DNA of 64,000 nt from Symbiodinium natans (taxonomy: Eukaryota > Sar > Dinophyceae > Suessiales > Symbiodiniaceae): NCBI GenBank assembly GCA_905221605.1, contig CAJNDS010002529.1, positions 270,160 to 334,159 of the forward strand, in the 5' to 3' direction. The number at the start of each line of letters is the position of its first letter. Within the stretch, counting starts at the first letter, position 1. Shown here one piece after another: positions 19,434-31,200 of this stretch. The notes under the pieces were generated by a model. The model saw only the letters and a program-made list of their open reading frames with translations, had not been told where the DNA came from and ran no database searches. The position numbers and the translations under genes are program-made.

Positions 19434-19579
19434 CCTAAACCCTAAACCCTAAACCCTAAACCCTAAACCCTAAACCCTAAACCCTAAACCCTAAACCCTA
19501 AACCCTAAACCCTAAACCCTAAACCCTAAACCCTAAACCCTAAACCCTAAACCCACCCTAAACCCTAAACCCTAAACCT
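19434..19579 (-). repeat. Longest CCCTAAA array in the window, about 20 units
   Basis: About 17 uninterrupted CCCTAAA units, then a short CCCACCCTAAA interruption and three more. Unique sequence flanks both sides, so it is interstitial. Confidence 0.95.
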
Positions 19580-20394
19580 TAATGTCCGCCAACTGGGTTG
19601 GCGGCGAAGCTCGAGCGGCTTTGTCACTCCTGTTGGCGCTGCTGCTTTGCGTGTTTTTGGGGCCTGGGGTCAACCGAGGACCCCACACCCAAAACCCCAA
19701 ACCCCCAAACCCTAAACCCAAACGAAGCCAACAGAAGCTCTTTGACAAGACAACCTGCACCTTGTATCTGGCCCCTCTGTGAGGGGCCTTACCTCAAAAT
19801 TCTGCACGAAGGTCCTTGGGTTTAGGGTGTATACAGGGTCTAAGGTTTTAGGGTTTATAGCATAGGGCTTTATAGGGCTTATGGGTTTATAGTTTTTGTT
19901 ACATTCAGGGTTCGGTCCTGGGGCTTAGTCAAGGCCTAGGTCTTTGGAGGATTTTACCCTTCAGCCAAGCCGGGCGGTCCTTTGGCGAGCCTCCCCTGGG
20001 CATCGACGGCTCTTGCTATGGTACAGGGGGGGTTAAATGAGGGTTTAGGGCTTCATTTTTAGGCTTTGGAAGGATTCGGAATTGGTGTGGGCCGAGTTTT
20101 TTGTTTTTTTTTTGGTGGGGGGGGGGGGGACATTGCCCATTGTCCGAAAAATGCCAGAAGCCCCGGCCCTGGGCCCTCAAACCACTCTGAAGCCAAACAT
20201 GCGCAAAAACCCGAAATCCCAAACTCTATAACCCCTACAAGCCCTATGAACCCTGCAAACACCCCAGCCTCAAACTTCGCGGAACCCCTTCAAGCTGCTG
20301 CGGCCTCAAACCCCAGAATCCTGTTATAATTGGGGCTCAAGGTTTAAGGTTTCGGGGCTTAGGGCTTTGGAGCCTTTTTCATTAGAATGGGTAT

Positions 20395-20493
20395 CTTGGG
20401 ATGTTCCCCCTTATACCACAAGTAACAGTCCTTACAATCGGGGCTACTACAATCCCTATTAAGGACTGTTAGTACAAGGGGGGAGATCCCAAG
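20395..20493. mobile_element. CTTGGGATGTTCCCCC inverted-repeat element with GTAT target duplication
   Basis: CTTGGGATGTTCCCCCTTAT at the left and its complement (ending GATCCCAAG) at the right, with GTAT directly outside both ends (20391-20394 and 20494-20497). It is a 99-nt complete member of the family found at 9921-10087. On the plus strand the arrangement G|GTAT-CTTGGG...CCCAAG|GTAT is exactly that of the introners in the ankyrin gene, so it could be a plus-strand intron. Confidence 0.78.
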
Positions 20494-20653
20494 GTATCTT
20501 ACGCAACGCAGACCGATGTCTGTTGCAGCGAAGGTGAAACGAGAACGATTTGTACGCTCAATGAATGATAGTCCGCATGCTGTTGCACGGCATGCGAGTG
20601 TAGCAAGTAATAATGACATTAGAAGCAGATCAGAATTCCGTGAGAACCAGTAG
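20494..20653 (+). other. Candidate exon next to an introner-like element
   Basis: Unique sequence with a plus-strand frame of 52 codons ending in TAG at 20651-20653 and encoding a basic, non-repetitive peptide (MSVAAKVKRERFVRSMNDSP region). Another plus frame and a minus-strand frame (to 20835) are also open, so strand is unresolved. In the 52-codon frame the upstream sequence hits a stop, which argues against simple joining across the element. Confidence 0.25.
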
Positions 20654-20989
20654 AATTTGCTGCAGTATGCTGTCAATATGGGCACTCCAAGCTGCGAATG
20701 TGGAATCAGGAAGAGAGGACGGGTATCCAAGGTAGCCTGCATGATAAACATATCGGGCTTACGGGGGATGCTGTGGAGAAATTGTTTGGCCTCCTGCGCT
20801 AACACAGAAACCTCAAAAACCCGTGTACGCCCCAAAATGACACTTAAGCCGAAGTTTCATGAGACCTAAATGCAATCCCTAGAAATATGGTGACTTAAAC
20901 CCTAGACCCTAAACCCTAAACCCTAAACCCTAAACCCTAAGGTGTTGTGGGATTTCGGGTGCTCTGGGTCTGCGGTGAACTCCCGAACC

Positions 20990-21072
20990 CTAGATTGTCG
21001 CCTTGTAGATGCTTTTGAAGAACTCGCCGGCGCGGTAGGAAGATCGCACCTTGGCACTGGAGCGCGCTTGCC
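20990..21072 (-). other. Candidate terminal exon ending in a stop codon
   Basis: After TTTCTCAG|GGC on the minus strand, an open frame encodes SAKVRSSYRAGEFFKSIYK and ends TAG at 20992-20990. It is bounded on both sides by telomere-like repeats, as the proven exons are. No family recognised; a second frame is also open. Confidence 0.3.
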
Positions 21073-24000
21073 CTGAGAAAAACCCAGGGGTTAGGGTTAG
21101 GGTTTAGGGTTTAGGGTTTAGGGTTTAGGGTTCAGGGTTCAGGGTTCAGGGTTCAGGGTTTAGGGTTTAGGGTTTAGGGGTGTATTTAGGGTTTAGGATT
21201 AGGGTTTAGGGTTTAGGGTTTAGGGTTTAGGGTCAGTAGAGCCGTGTCACTTCTGTTTGGGGTTCATGCTTTGTTGACGCCTGAACATAAAATGTTCGAC
21301 CCTCCCAGCCAGGGAATGATGTAATGGAACGCTAGCATGTGTGTATGGATACGTCCAAGGGAAAGCATCGCACATCAACCGTAGCCAGCTGCTTTTTCAC
21401 TTTTTGCCTGCTAAGGACATGCTAGCTGAGGGCTCCACAGCTCCTACGAAGCGTAAGCCTCGAACTGAGAAGCAGCAGTTTCAATACGTTCGACGGGGAG
21501 CAGCGCAGCATTGCTTAGGACAAACCCACCAGGGCAACTCAACTTCTTTCAGGGTACCCTGAACCCTAAACCCTAAACCCTAAACCAACCCGATATTCCC
21601 AACACTCCCAAGAGCCTCCTAACACTCCCTTCCTCTATACCCCCCTTAGAACCTTAACAAACAATTCTATGCTTAATCGCCTCTTGGGTTATACATAAAC
21701 AGAAACCCCCCAATAAAAGTTTAACTTTTCGCTCCCTTCATATGAAATTAGGGGAACCCTAAGTCCCACCTCGAATTCCCAAGCACAATGAAAGGTTCGC
21801 TAGGTGCCGGGCTTGGGGGATTTAAAGGTTAGTGCTGGGGCGTCAGGGAGCCACACCCTAAACCCTAAATCCTAAACCCTGAATCCCAAAGTCCCACGCT
21901 AAAGCCTGCACCCTTCCACGCGGGCCCCAAGCCCGGACACGCCCACAACACCCGCAAACCCTCGCGTTAGAATCAGGGCATCCGTTTTGGGGTTGGTTAC
22001 TCCATTAAGGGAACCTTAGAATCGAAAAACAAAAAGAGAAAAAGGATACCACTGGGCTGCTAGGCCTCTACAAAGCCCCAAAGCACTGAAGCTTGAGCCC
22101 TCTGAGTCCCGCCGCCAACGGACCCGAGGCGACGTGAAGACCCAGGGCCTTAGGGAGCAGAGGGCCAGGGCCTATAGTTCTTGAGGGTTTAAGGGTTTTA
22201 GGGCTTTGGGGGTTGTTGGCTTTTTTGGGGTCTTTCGGGTTTAGGGTTTGTAGGGCTTAGAGGGCTTAGGGGGCATTTCGGGCAATTGGGATTTATAGGG
22301 AGTCGGAGATGTTTCATGATCTCAGTTCCTCAAGTCTGCTGAGCACCAGCAAGAGCAAAACACAGGAAAGCAGGGCCAACGGGGTGTCCTAGTGCTTTTT
22401 GGCTCATAGGGTCCCCCAAACGTCCCACCACCCTAAACTCTAAACCTGAACCCTGAGCCGAAGGTTGAGGGCCCCAAGCATCTACAACTCTGAAGCCTAC
22501 CATTGCAAGGAGTATTTGGGAGGCACCCGTTTGACTAAACAATGCTTGCCAAGACCTCATTTCGTGTCCAGCAACTTGGCCAAGAATATAGGTGTCGGAA
22601 TGAAGACGAATAATTTTCCCCTTGGGGCAGCCATGAGAGCTTAGGGTTCAGGGTTTGGTTGAGGGATTAGGGGACTCTACCGAGATTCTAATGGCAGTTA
22701 TTGGGGCCCCAAACGTGGCCCATTACTTCCTTGAAAGAATGGTAAGTCAGGGGTTTTCCCTTTTGAGGGCCCACACCAAGGAACCATGTAACTACCCTTA
22801 AGAGAGATGCCCCGGGCTTTCCCCTAACACACCAGGGTTAAGGCTAAGGGTTTACAGAGATGAGGGCTTTACAGGGTTTATGGATTAGGGTTCAGGATAA
22901 CATCTTAGACCCTAAACCCTAAACCCTAAACCCTAAACCCTAAACCCTAACCCTAAACCCCCAAACGCAGCACGCCCTCCACCTGTTTGACACCTCTGCC
23001 TCCGCGAGCTCCCAAGAGTTCAGATGAGAGCGTACGCAGCCAGGCACCAACTAGGGCCGACAGGGCTCTTAGGGCTCTCGTGGGGTGTTTGTTGGGGTTC
23101 TAGAGGGTTTTGCTTTTTTGTAGGGTTCTAGAGGGTTTTGTTTTTTGTAGGGTTCTAGAGGGTTTTATAAAGGATTTGTTAGGGATTGGACATGATGAGC
23201 TTTGCAGGTGTTTCATCGAGTTGTTATGAGTTGTCATAGGTTGCTTATAAAGCTTTGTAGGGTGTTAGGCGTTAATAGGGTTCTTAGGGTTTTTTGTTTG
23301 AGGGTTTCGGCTGTTTAGGGTTTAGGGTTTGGCTCTAGTGGGGGCATAGGGTCGAAGAAGCCGAGCGCGACGGCAGCGCGGAACTCTCCAGGGTTTAGGG
23401 TTTAGGGTTTAGGGTTTAGGGTTTAGGGTTTAGGGTTTAGGGTTCAGGTCCAAGAAAAAATCGAGGAGCTTCGAGGAAAGTTTCGTTTCTTGACTTTTGA
23501 ATAACTTCAAGTTACCACATTTTCACAGCAATACTTATCTAAATTCACCTTGGCATGCAATTAAAAAAAGAGGCACATTTAGGCTTTCGAGCTGCCTTTC
23601 CCATCCCGGAGCCTCCGAATACAAGAAATTATGGCCACGGATCCGGATCACGGTTTACGGTTTACGGTTTACGGTTTACGGTTTAGGGTTTACGGTTTAG
23701 GGTTTAGGGTTTAGGGTTTAGGGTTTAGGGTTCAGGGTTTAGGGTTTAGGGTTTAGCGGGGAGAGGGGGGAGGGGGGGGGGGTACTCTAACTTAGAAGGG
23801 AAATTTCACTTGTGCAGAGTCAGAAGTACAAGATAGCTACAGTTGTTTATGCATATAAACATGATCAGGGTTCTTCTGAGATGACGCTTTCAAGTAGGGA
23901 CCAAATTTCGAGAGCCGGCCGTATGGTGGAGGAGATGTCCCTCAGTACCCCTTTTTGCCCCTCTTTGAAGCTTGAGATTAACAGCGCAGGGTTCAAGCTT

Positions 24001-24153
24001 ACTTGGAGGTTCATGGTACTTACTAACCAATTATAACTGTACTTATAACCCTACTTATAATACCCCTAGAGGGCCTTATAGGGGCTATCCCACTTATAAG
24101 TAGGGTTATAAGTACAGTTATAATTGGTTAGTCAGTACCATGAACCTCCAAGT
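24001..24153. mobile_element. Large near-perfect hairpin element (ACTTGGAGGTTCATGG)
   Basis: Left arm about 60 nt (24001-24060) and right arm about 60 nt (24092-24153) are almost exact complements, around a 30-nt loop. A diverged right-half copy lies at about 16313-16385. Ends again contain CTTGG and CCAAG. It has no coding capacity and no certain target-site duplication. Confidence 0.8.
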
Positions 24154-24384
24154 AGGGTTCAGGGTCTTCTCGGGCTCGGAGTCATCGCGCTGTCACCATA
24201 ATCGGATGCCGGGAGCTTGGCTGTCAGCATCGTGCCAGGCAAGGGTGAAACGCTTCCAGGAAAATGGAAGAACTGGCCCTTTCGGCCCTAAACCTACTGA
24301 GCTTTGACGCGGCATGTCAGTCCCCGGTTTCAAGATATGGAGTTCGGAGTTTATACAGGCTTAGGGAGTCTGCCGAAGCCGCTA

Positions 24385-24490
24385 CTACGCAAGGCGCTCG
24401 ACTGCACTCATCAGGCGGCCTGCGCTGAGCTGCTGCTTACGCTTCTTGGGCTTCGGGGGAGCCGCAAGGCACAACGAGCGAGGGTTTACG
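24385..24490 (-). other. Candidate terminal exon with a basic nuclear-localisation-like motif
   Basis: A minus-strand frame encodes APPKPKKRKQQLSAGRLMSA and ends TAG at 24387-24385. The PKPKKRK stretch resembles a monopartite nuclear localisation signal. The upstream edge runs into degenerate telomere repeats and lacks a clear AG|G, so this remains a weak call. Confidence 0.25.
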
Positions 24491-24773
24491 GTTTAGGGTT
24501 CAGGGTTCAGGGTTTTGGGTTTATGGTTTATGGTTTAGGGTCTAGGGTTTAAGGTTTAGGGGCTTCGGCCCTATAAAACTCCCAGGCTTTTGAGGGTTCA
24601 CTACGTAGTTCATCACTAGCGTTCTTCACTGTAGGGAGCTTGAGAAGTCGGCACCTGGCTAAGTCCCTACGAAGAACCCGTGTTGAGGAACCCTAAACCC
24701 TAAACCCTGCACCCTAAACCCTAAACCCTAAACCCCCTTAAAGCCGGCAGCAGGGATTAGGGCTCAGGGTTTA

Positions 24774-24960
24774 GTATTCAGGGCTCAGTTTAGGGCTTAG
24801 GGTTTAGGGTTTAGGGCTCAGGGTTTAGTATTCAGGGCTCAGTTTAGGGCTTAGGTTTTAGGGTTTAGGGCTCAGGGTTTAGTATTCAGGGCTCAGTAGT
24901 TTAGGGCTTAGGGTTTAGGGTTTAGGGCTCAGGGTTTAGTATTCGGGGCTCAGTAAGGCT
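24774..24960 (+). repeat. About 55-65-nt tandem repeat, four copies
   Basis: Four copies of a unit containing GCTCAGGGTTTAGTATTCAG and then GGGCTCAGTTTAGGGCTTAG, with small length changes. It is a local satellite built on TTTAGGG-like words. Confidence 0.85.
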
Positions 24961-24966
24961 TAGTAT

Positions 24967-25074
24967 CTTGGGATTTTGGGCGGACAGTACTCACAGTCCT
25001 GAATAGGGATTGTAGTAGGGGTACTCTAATCCCATTATGGAATGTTAGCTTAAAGGGGAGCATCCCTTCCCAAG
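24967..25074. mobile_element. Diverged copy of the CTTGGGAT...ATCCCAAG element
   Basis: Left end CTTGGGATTTTGGG, right end GCATCCCTTCCCAAG, with internal AGTCCTGAATAGGGATTG matching the 20395-20493 and 26657-26705 copies. The left flank GTAT is like that of the 20395 copy, but the right flank differs, so no duplication is claimed. Confidence 0.6.
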
Positions 25075-26656
25075 GTTTAGGGGTTTTTAGGGAGGAACTG
25101 GTTCATACGCATTCTGTGCGATATCATGCCCCCCGTCTTCAAGACTCACAGAACCCGCAAGCCCGGGCAGCCCGGTAACCATACTTTAATGGGTCGAAGG
25201 AGGGACCCCTAGAAGTGGCCCTTACTCTCAATACCCTAGATAGGCCCTATGTATACCTTACCTAGTCCCTATATACCTAAGTAGCCCCAAAATAAGCCCC
25301 AAATAACCCCTCAAGGTCCCTTATAAGGGTCACTCCTTTAGTCCCTGCATATTTTAATCGGAGCACCCTGTTTTGGGCTGGTTATAAGTGAACCTAGGGC
25401 CACTAAGAAGCCTAAACCCTCATGACCCCCAACGCCCCAAATGCCCAGGAGCTATCAATCCTCGACCCGCCTTGCTCAGGGTTCAGGGTGTTGGCCTTTG
25501 GGGTTTCTAAGGTTAGGGGTTTAGGGAGAAACCCTATAAGCAATGTAAGCCCGCAGCCTGAAACCCACAAGCCCGAAGCCCCTAAACCCCAACAACCCGG
25601 AAAGCCGTAACCCCACAAACCCTAAACCCCAAAACCCCGAAAACCCAACCCATACACCCCTCAAACCCCAAACCCCGAAAGCCCTCAGCTCCGAAACCCT
25701 AAACCCTAAAAACCCGAAACCCGAGACCCCTAAAACCCTAAACGACGAAACCCTACTGATCTCTGCCAAAACCCCGAAACCCTACACCCTACACCCTAAA
25801 CCCTAAACCCTAACCCCTAAACCCCCCCCCCCCCGAAGCCCCTGATTCCCATCTCTGCCTCCTTCAGAGGCCAGACTTCGACACAGTCATCAGCACCCTG
25901 CGAGAGATTTAGGGTTTAGGGTTTAGGGTTTAGGGTTTTGGGTTTAGGGTTTAGGGGATTCAGAGCTGGGGCTGGACGCTGGAGATCTGGGGTTTCAGGT
26001 TTAGGGTGTAGGGTTTCAGGGTTTCAGGGTTTTTGGAGCTTGTGGCTTGAGGAGTTTAGGGTTTGAGGGTTTTGATGTTGTAGCAGTTTAGGACTTTAGG
26101 GTTTTCGGATTTCAGGGTGTAGCCAGCGCCTTCAACTGGTTTGGGCCCCACATGTTTCTACCCTCCCCATGTGACCCTTTAAAGACATCATATGGGGTCC
26201 TTATGGGGTACCTATATAAGTTCTTGGCATTTTCTTTTCACGGCAACGTTCACGACATGCTGGCTGTTTCCCAGGACCTGCTTTTCATACGTGTGGGCTC
26301 ATGTGGGGGGAGCTACTCGTTGCCTTATTCCCAAATTCTGTGAGACAGGGCGACTCAGACATGTGCGCCTAAGCCCAAAGCCCACGCCCCAGACCCTAGA
26401 CCCTAGACCCTAAACTGTAAACCCTAGAGCACTGAGAGTTGCCTCTGGCTTCGGTTGCTGTTTCTAAGGTTTGGGGTCAAGGTGAGCACTTAGATAGAGG
26501 CTCACTTTGGTTAGGGTTTCGGGGCTAGGGCTTAGGGTTTAGGTTTCTGCAGTATGGGCCCTTGGGTTTTGTAGGGTATGAAAAAGTTTTGAACGGCCCA
26601 TATGAAGGGACCAGGTATCTGCGTTACGACTAAACCCGAAGCCTACACCCTACACA

Positions 26657-26705
26657 CTTGGGATGTTCCCCTTCATACTAACGGTCCTTAATAGGGATTA
26701 GAATC
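26657..26705. mobile_element. Left half of a CTTGGGATGTTCCCC element at the retroelement boundary
   Basis: CTTGGGATGTTCCCCTTCAT and the following AACGGTCCTTAATAGGG match the left half of the 20395-20493 element. The complementary right half is absent; sequence of a different character begins here and continues into the retroelement block. This suggests the retroelement, or a later rearrangement, interrupted the element near its centre. Confidence 0.6.
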
Positions 26706-28223
26706 TGGGTAGTTTCTGTGCGAAGTGTCCAATCCAATGAAAACTTGCGCAACCCGTTCCAGTAACTAGCTCAGGCCACACGAGAAGAAAGAAGTTGTAT
26801 ATTTACAGTTGTAGGTTGTAATGTTGCACCAGAAGTAAGAGTATCCCTGTCAACGGAGAACTCAAGGTAGCTAGCCAATCGTTCCAAGCCACTCCCGACG
26901 TTAACTATCGGAAGGATCCCCAGAGTTGCTATCTCCAGGGGGTGGTAACCTATCGCTCTAGATGTATCCACTAGCCGTCCGGCTGCGTGTTGTACACCTA
27001 TCCCGATATTCACCTGAACAGCCACCTGCACTCAGTATCCTCCGGCCTCCGGCTATGAGTTGTAAAGAGAACAGATAACTATCCCGAGGTTAGGGAAAAG
27101 GATCTATTCCTCGTCAACGCCCGACCCTTTTGGCTCCTCTTTCCTCCGGATGCGAGTTGGCCAATCAAGTCCACGACGTACAGGAATACTATCCACGGGG
27201 GCGAAAACTGTACAGATTCGGCTGCTACAATACTAGAAGGGCCCTTCTTGAGCAGCTTACAGCTGCGAACGGACACAAAGTCTCGTCCTCTATTCCGGCT
27301 TGTCCACGAAGAAGTCGGCTTCTATCCCAGGCCCAAACCCAAAAGTTACATGTACATCTAAACAGCACCCCATGGAATTGACCTGACCTCTTTGTGCTAA
27401 ACACCCCCCGTTTTCGGGACGCACTCAGCGGTCAGAAAATCGATGAATTCGCGACTTCTATCCCGGTTAGCTTCAGGCAAAACAAGAACGCAGGAGGCAT
27501 AGCCGACCTGATCGCCAGCCCCTTTAGGGCGCCCACCACCACCCGCGATTACGGCGATCACTCCAGCTATCCTCGGAAGCAACACCGCCATCCGCTAACC
27601 TCGACATTCATCGCAGTAGCACAAACCACCAGTCCGTGGCTCTTGGCTACACTTCGTGCCCTCACGTCTATTCCACGTAGTAAAATTGTCTATCCGTCGC
27701 ATTCTTGGAAAATCAAGCGTCGCTTCTATCCATTTCATCACCCGGCTCAGTTCATCTTCTCCATAGCTATCCTGGGTAAGGCCTCACTCTTGATCAGTAC
27801 TCCTCGATGTCAATGTAGTTCCCACGCTTCTATCCCTTCACTCTTGTATGCGATCTTCTCCGTGGGGACTCACTGGTGATTAGCCATGCCCATTCTGTTC
27901 TTGTCTCCTCTTCTCGACTTTGTTTTCTGATCTCCTCATGTGAAGGTCTTATTGGTGGCGAGCCAGGCCTTCCCAGAAGCTTCCGCCGCAGGGTCTTATT
28001 GGTGGCTAGCCAAGCCCTGCACCAGAGTCTCACGACAGCCGTTCACCCACTCATCTCATCCTGCGCCATCCATCCGCTCTATCCCCCCGCGTGCGCCACC
28101 AGCCATGGCCCGGGCACATGACTTTGCATGTCCCATTCTATCCCTCACGCCGAGCCATTGGTGACTAGGCAGCTTTGTGCTTTCGTCCTATCCCCGCTCG
28201 TCGCCATTTCATCATGCTTCATC
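26706..28223 (-). repeat. 3' non-coding region of retroelement copy A, probably including its LTR
   Basis: It lies directly downstream of the second ORF, which stops at 28224-28226. It has no telomere repeats and no convincing ORF. It is rich in short degenerate direct repeats: TCCGGCTATGAGTTGTA-like words near 26975, 27045 and 27142, and ATTGGTGACTAGCCA-like words near 27870, 27948, 27994 and 28152. CTATCC or CTATTCC occurs roughly every 50-100 nt. The matching 5' LTR lies in the assembly gap, so LTR limits cannot be fixed by comparison. Confidence 0.5.
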
Positions 28224-31200
28224 TCATTGGCGATCACGTCGCGGTCTCCACATCAGCGGCCTTCCATGCTTTCCCTTTCCTTTCACAGGATCACCCGCAG
28301 ATGCATCACTTGCATCGTCACCTGTCTCAACGCCCATGTTTGCCCGGTTGGTTGATGTCGTCTCAGTGCCTCTGAATTCCGGGTTGAGCGCTTCGCTCAT
28401 CGCTGACTCGTCTTCTGTTTCGGGACCAGTGACGTGGCCACCTCTTTGTGCCCGAGTTCTCTCTAGCAAAGAGCTCTTTCCTCTTCCTCTATCCGCCATC
28501 TTCGTCCCTTCCGCAAACCTGGGTACAGCTGGCATCCATCCGTATCTGCCTCCTCGATCATCGGCTCTATCCCTATCCCGCCCTTTTCCCCATCCGCGTG
28601 ATGAGCTTCTCACCGAACTATCATCACTCATGGCGTACTTCGGCCACCTGATGATATCCCTTCTCTCCCTATCCAGAGGTGATCGGGTCCTCGCTTTGGG
28701 CTCAGCACCATCGGCTCTCGCCCCACCTCTCTCTTTCAGTTGTATTGGACTCGAACTTTCTGCCCTGGTCAGTGGCTCTTGTCTCTTCCCCGTCTCGTCC
28801 TTAAGCTCCACATCGACGGTTCTCGTACCTTTCGATTCTATCCTTCTTGGCCACCCCTTCTCGTTCAGCTCCACTAGGCTTACCCCGGCAATTGGATATG
28901 CCGTGCCCGCATTAGCCGCACGCGCCTCCGGCTGCGCCTCGTCACGAGAATGTCCGGCTACTCCCATCGAAGCCCAGTTCATCATCATTCCTCCCATCGG
29001 TACTGAACACCAGTATACCTCAGTCACCGGCCCTGTCTCCGATCTCTCCCTTCGTAGCCCTAGGTTCCGAATAGCAGATCCAGCAGCATGGCTATATCCA
29101 TGAAGTTTGTTCTTCTTCCCCTTAATCTCTCCCCATGTCGCGTTGAATGGTATCCCTTCGGTGTCAAACTTCATGTGCTTCGCCATGGGTTGAGTGGGAT
29201 CTCGCTTTGTTTCTGCAACTATCCTCTCCATGATCTCCAGACAACTATTCGCAGTCTGCACCATCATGTCCCTCGTGCTTTTCGCCCAAGCGTTGTTCCC
29301 CCATAACGGCGAGTTAAAACCTGCGGCCATAGCTATCAGCAGCTGATAACTCATAAACGGTCCTCCTCTCCTCAGACACCCTGCATGCATGGAGAAGAAC
29401 CTCTGCCTCGCTGTCACTACAGCGCGTGCCGCAACTGTCTCAAGGGCTTGCTGGAAATCTGACGCATCCACAATTCCCGAGTGATCTGTGCCACTCTGAT
29501 TGTACTCGAAGTTCAGAATCTTCCCGAACGATGTGGCCAGCTCTCTATCCAACATCATCGCATGAATCGCCGCCTCTTCCATAGCGAACCTGTATACCCC
29601 CGGTCGTGACGCTGCTATCTCGTACTCAGGCCACAATCCAGCCCTAAAACCTAAGTACCAGTCTTCTGCGGGGTTCAAGCTCGCCAGTATCCCTGCCACC
29701 ACGTCTCGTTCTATCATGTCTATCCTTTCGGCCACCATTCTGAACGAGATTTTAATCCCTGCGCGGTCGAGGGCTTCCTGTAGCTTGGTCTTCCACTTCG
29801 TCTTTCTTCCCATAGTCGCGTTTCTATCCGTGATTTCCCACAAATTCATCCCCATCAGGTAGTCCGGGTAGGATGGCATAGGCTTGCAACACATCGGGCA
29901 GATCACTATCCCTTTCGCCATTCTACAGTGGCATGCCAGGCAATGCACGCACTCCTCCGTCATTTCCGACATTATCCATCTCACTCTATCCCGGTATTCA
30001 TCTGTCCCCAATGTCTTTGATAGTCTATCCCTGTTCACTTGTGAGTCCCCTCTTTCATCGGCTAACATGTCCAGCTCGCAATCACGCATGTACAGAGCCG
30101 TGTATGTGTCCTCGAACCAAACTGCTTTCCAACATGCCATTGGTACGGGCCCGAGGAGCATGAAGCGCCCACTTCTTGTTACCACCACGTCGCCTCCGAT
30201 TAGTGTGAACATCCTCATGTCTATCGCTATTCCGATTCTCCTACCTCGCACAGCCGCCAATCTAAGCGAGTCGTATAGCCATTCTGGCATCCCTCCTTGT
30301 GGAAATTCTAGCCCATGCATGCTGCTCACGTCCGATGGCTCAACAGAGTACTTCGTCCAGTGTGCCTTGAGCGTCATCTGCGACCCTCGCAAAGGATTCC
30401 CCATGTCGTCCCGATGCCATCCTTCCACTATCACTCCACTATGCCCTGCCTCTGGCCAAACTATCCCGTCCTTCGCGTATTCTTGCCACTGTGCGTCACC
30501 CACCACCATGTATCCGGTGCATGGAAGATCAGCCGGGTGCAGCCTGAACCACAGAGATTCCCGCTCTTCTTTCTGTCCCTCCACTCTGTCTCCAGCCCAA
30601 CTCTTCAGCATCGCCACGTTCCTCGGCATCCTCATTCCACTCGTGGGTCTCACTGCCAATGGGATGCCCACCTTCAGCTCCTTGGTCTTCGGACATCTAT
30701 ACACTTTGCTGGTGATCTCTATCCCGTAAAACTGTGACAAGTAAGCGATTCTGTACTCGTCGCCTCTCCTGAGCCTATACGAAGATCTCTCGTCAACTTC
30801 TTTTCTGATCCTAGACCAGGCTATCCCTCCTCCGTGGTGTTGTTCCGCCCACAGCGCATACTCTATCCCGTTTCCCTTATCGATCGCTGATCCATCTATC
30901 ATCGCCTCCTGCGTGCTTCTTCTCACATTCCTCCTGTCGCCCCTTTGTACTGGGTACGCATCTCCTCCCCACGCTGCCAATTCCGCCACTATTCTTGCCA
31001 TCTCAATGTACACATTCGCAGGGTACGGCTTTTCTATCTCGGTCACTTCTCCTTTGATTCCTAGCTCATTCAGCGTAGCACCTGTCCACGTCGTTACCGA
31101 GTCATTAGATACTCCCGTCGCCGTAACTAGCTCCTCTGGCTTTCCCTTTTCTATCCCCATTACCATCCTCGTCTCATCTGCGAGCTGCGAGACTATCCTC

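Larger units (their letters stand above)
13350..20390. repeat. Telomere-repeat-rich block without a recognised gene
   Basis: Interstitial arrays continue (13376-13442, 14515-14595, 15245-15285, 15418-15485, 19434-19579), with variants TTGAGGG (14995-15040), CCCTTAAAA (17360-17415) and TTTTGGGG (18178-18450). Microsatellites include (TG)n with TCTG interruptions (about 13942-13978) and an AT/TATG tract (about 16757-16850). A G run lies at about 15104-15120. Two plus-strand blocks (16593-16750 and 16898-17002) look exon-like. An open frame at 16099-16335 starts MGSCSS, a possible N-myristoylation motif, but has no other support. No other coding feature could be supported. Confidence 0.75.
20654..26656. 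repeat. Telomere-repeat-rich block without a recognised gene
   Basis: Arrays occur at 20897-20940, 21085-21235, 22910-22965, 23395-23455, 23690-23755, 24690-24735 and 25790-25825. TTTACGG variants lie at 23650-23695, and a GGGTTCTAGAGGGTTTTG tandem repeat at about 23093-23170. Two minus-strand blocks that could be terminal exons are listed separately. The block at 21341-21562 has open frames on both strands and no clear choice. Confidence 0.7.

Noticed and set aside
22975-23025. Plus-strand short frame HALHLFDTSASASSQEFR followed by a stop, possible terminal exon
   Set aside because: Eighteen codons with one plausible acceptor and no partner exon; could be chance.
23345-23395. Minus-strand peptide GEFRAAVALGFFDPMP resembling light-harvesting proteins
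   Set aside because: Only about 16 residues, no flanking exons found, similarity too weak to call.
1-26656. Short frames ending in LNPKP or NPKP
   Set aside because: The ending is CCCTAAACCC read as protein up to its stop; it is repeat-derived.
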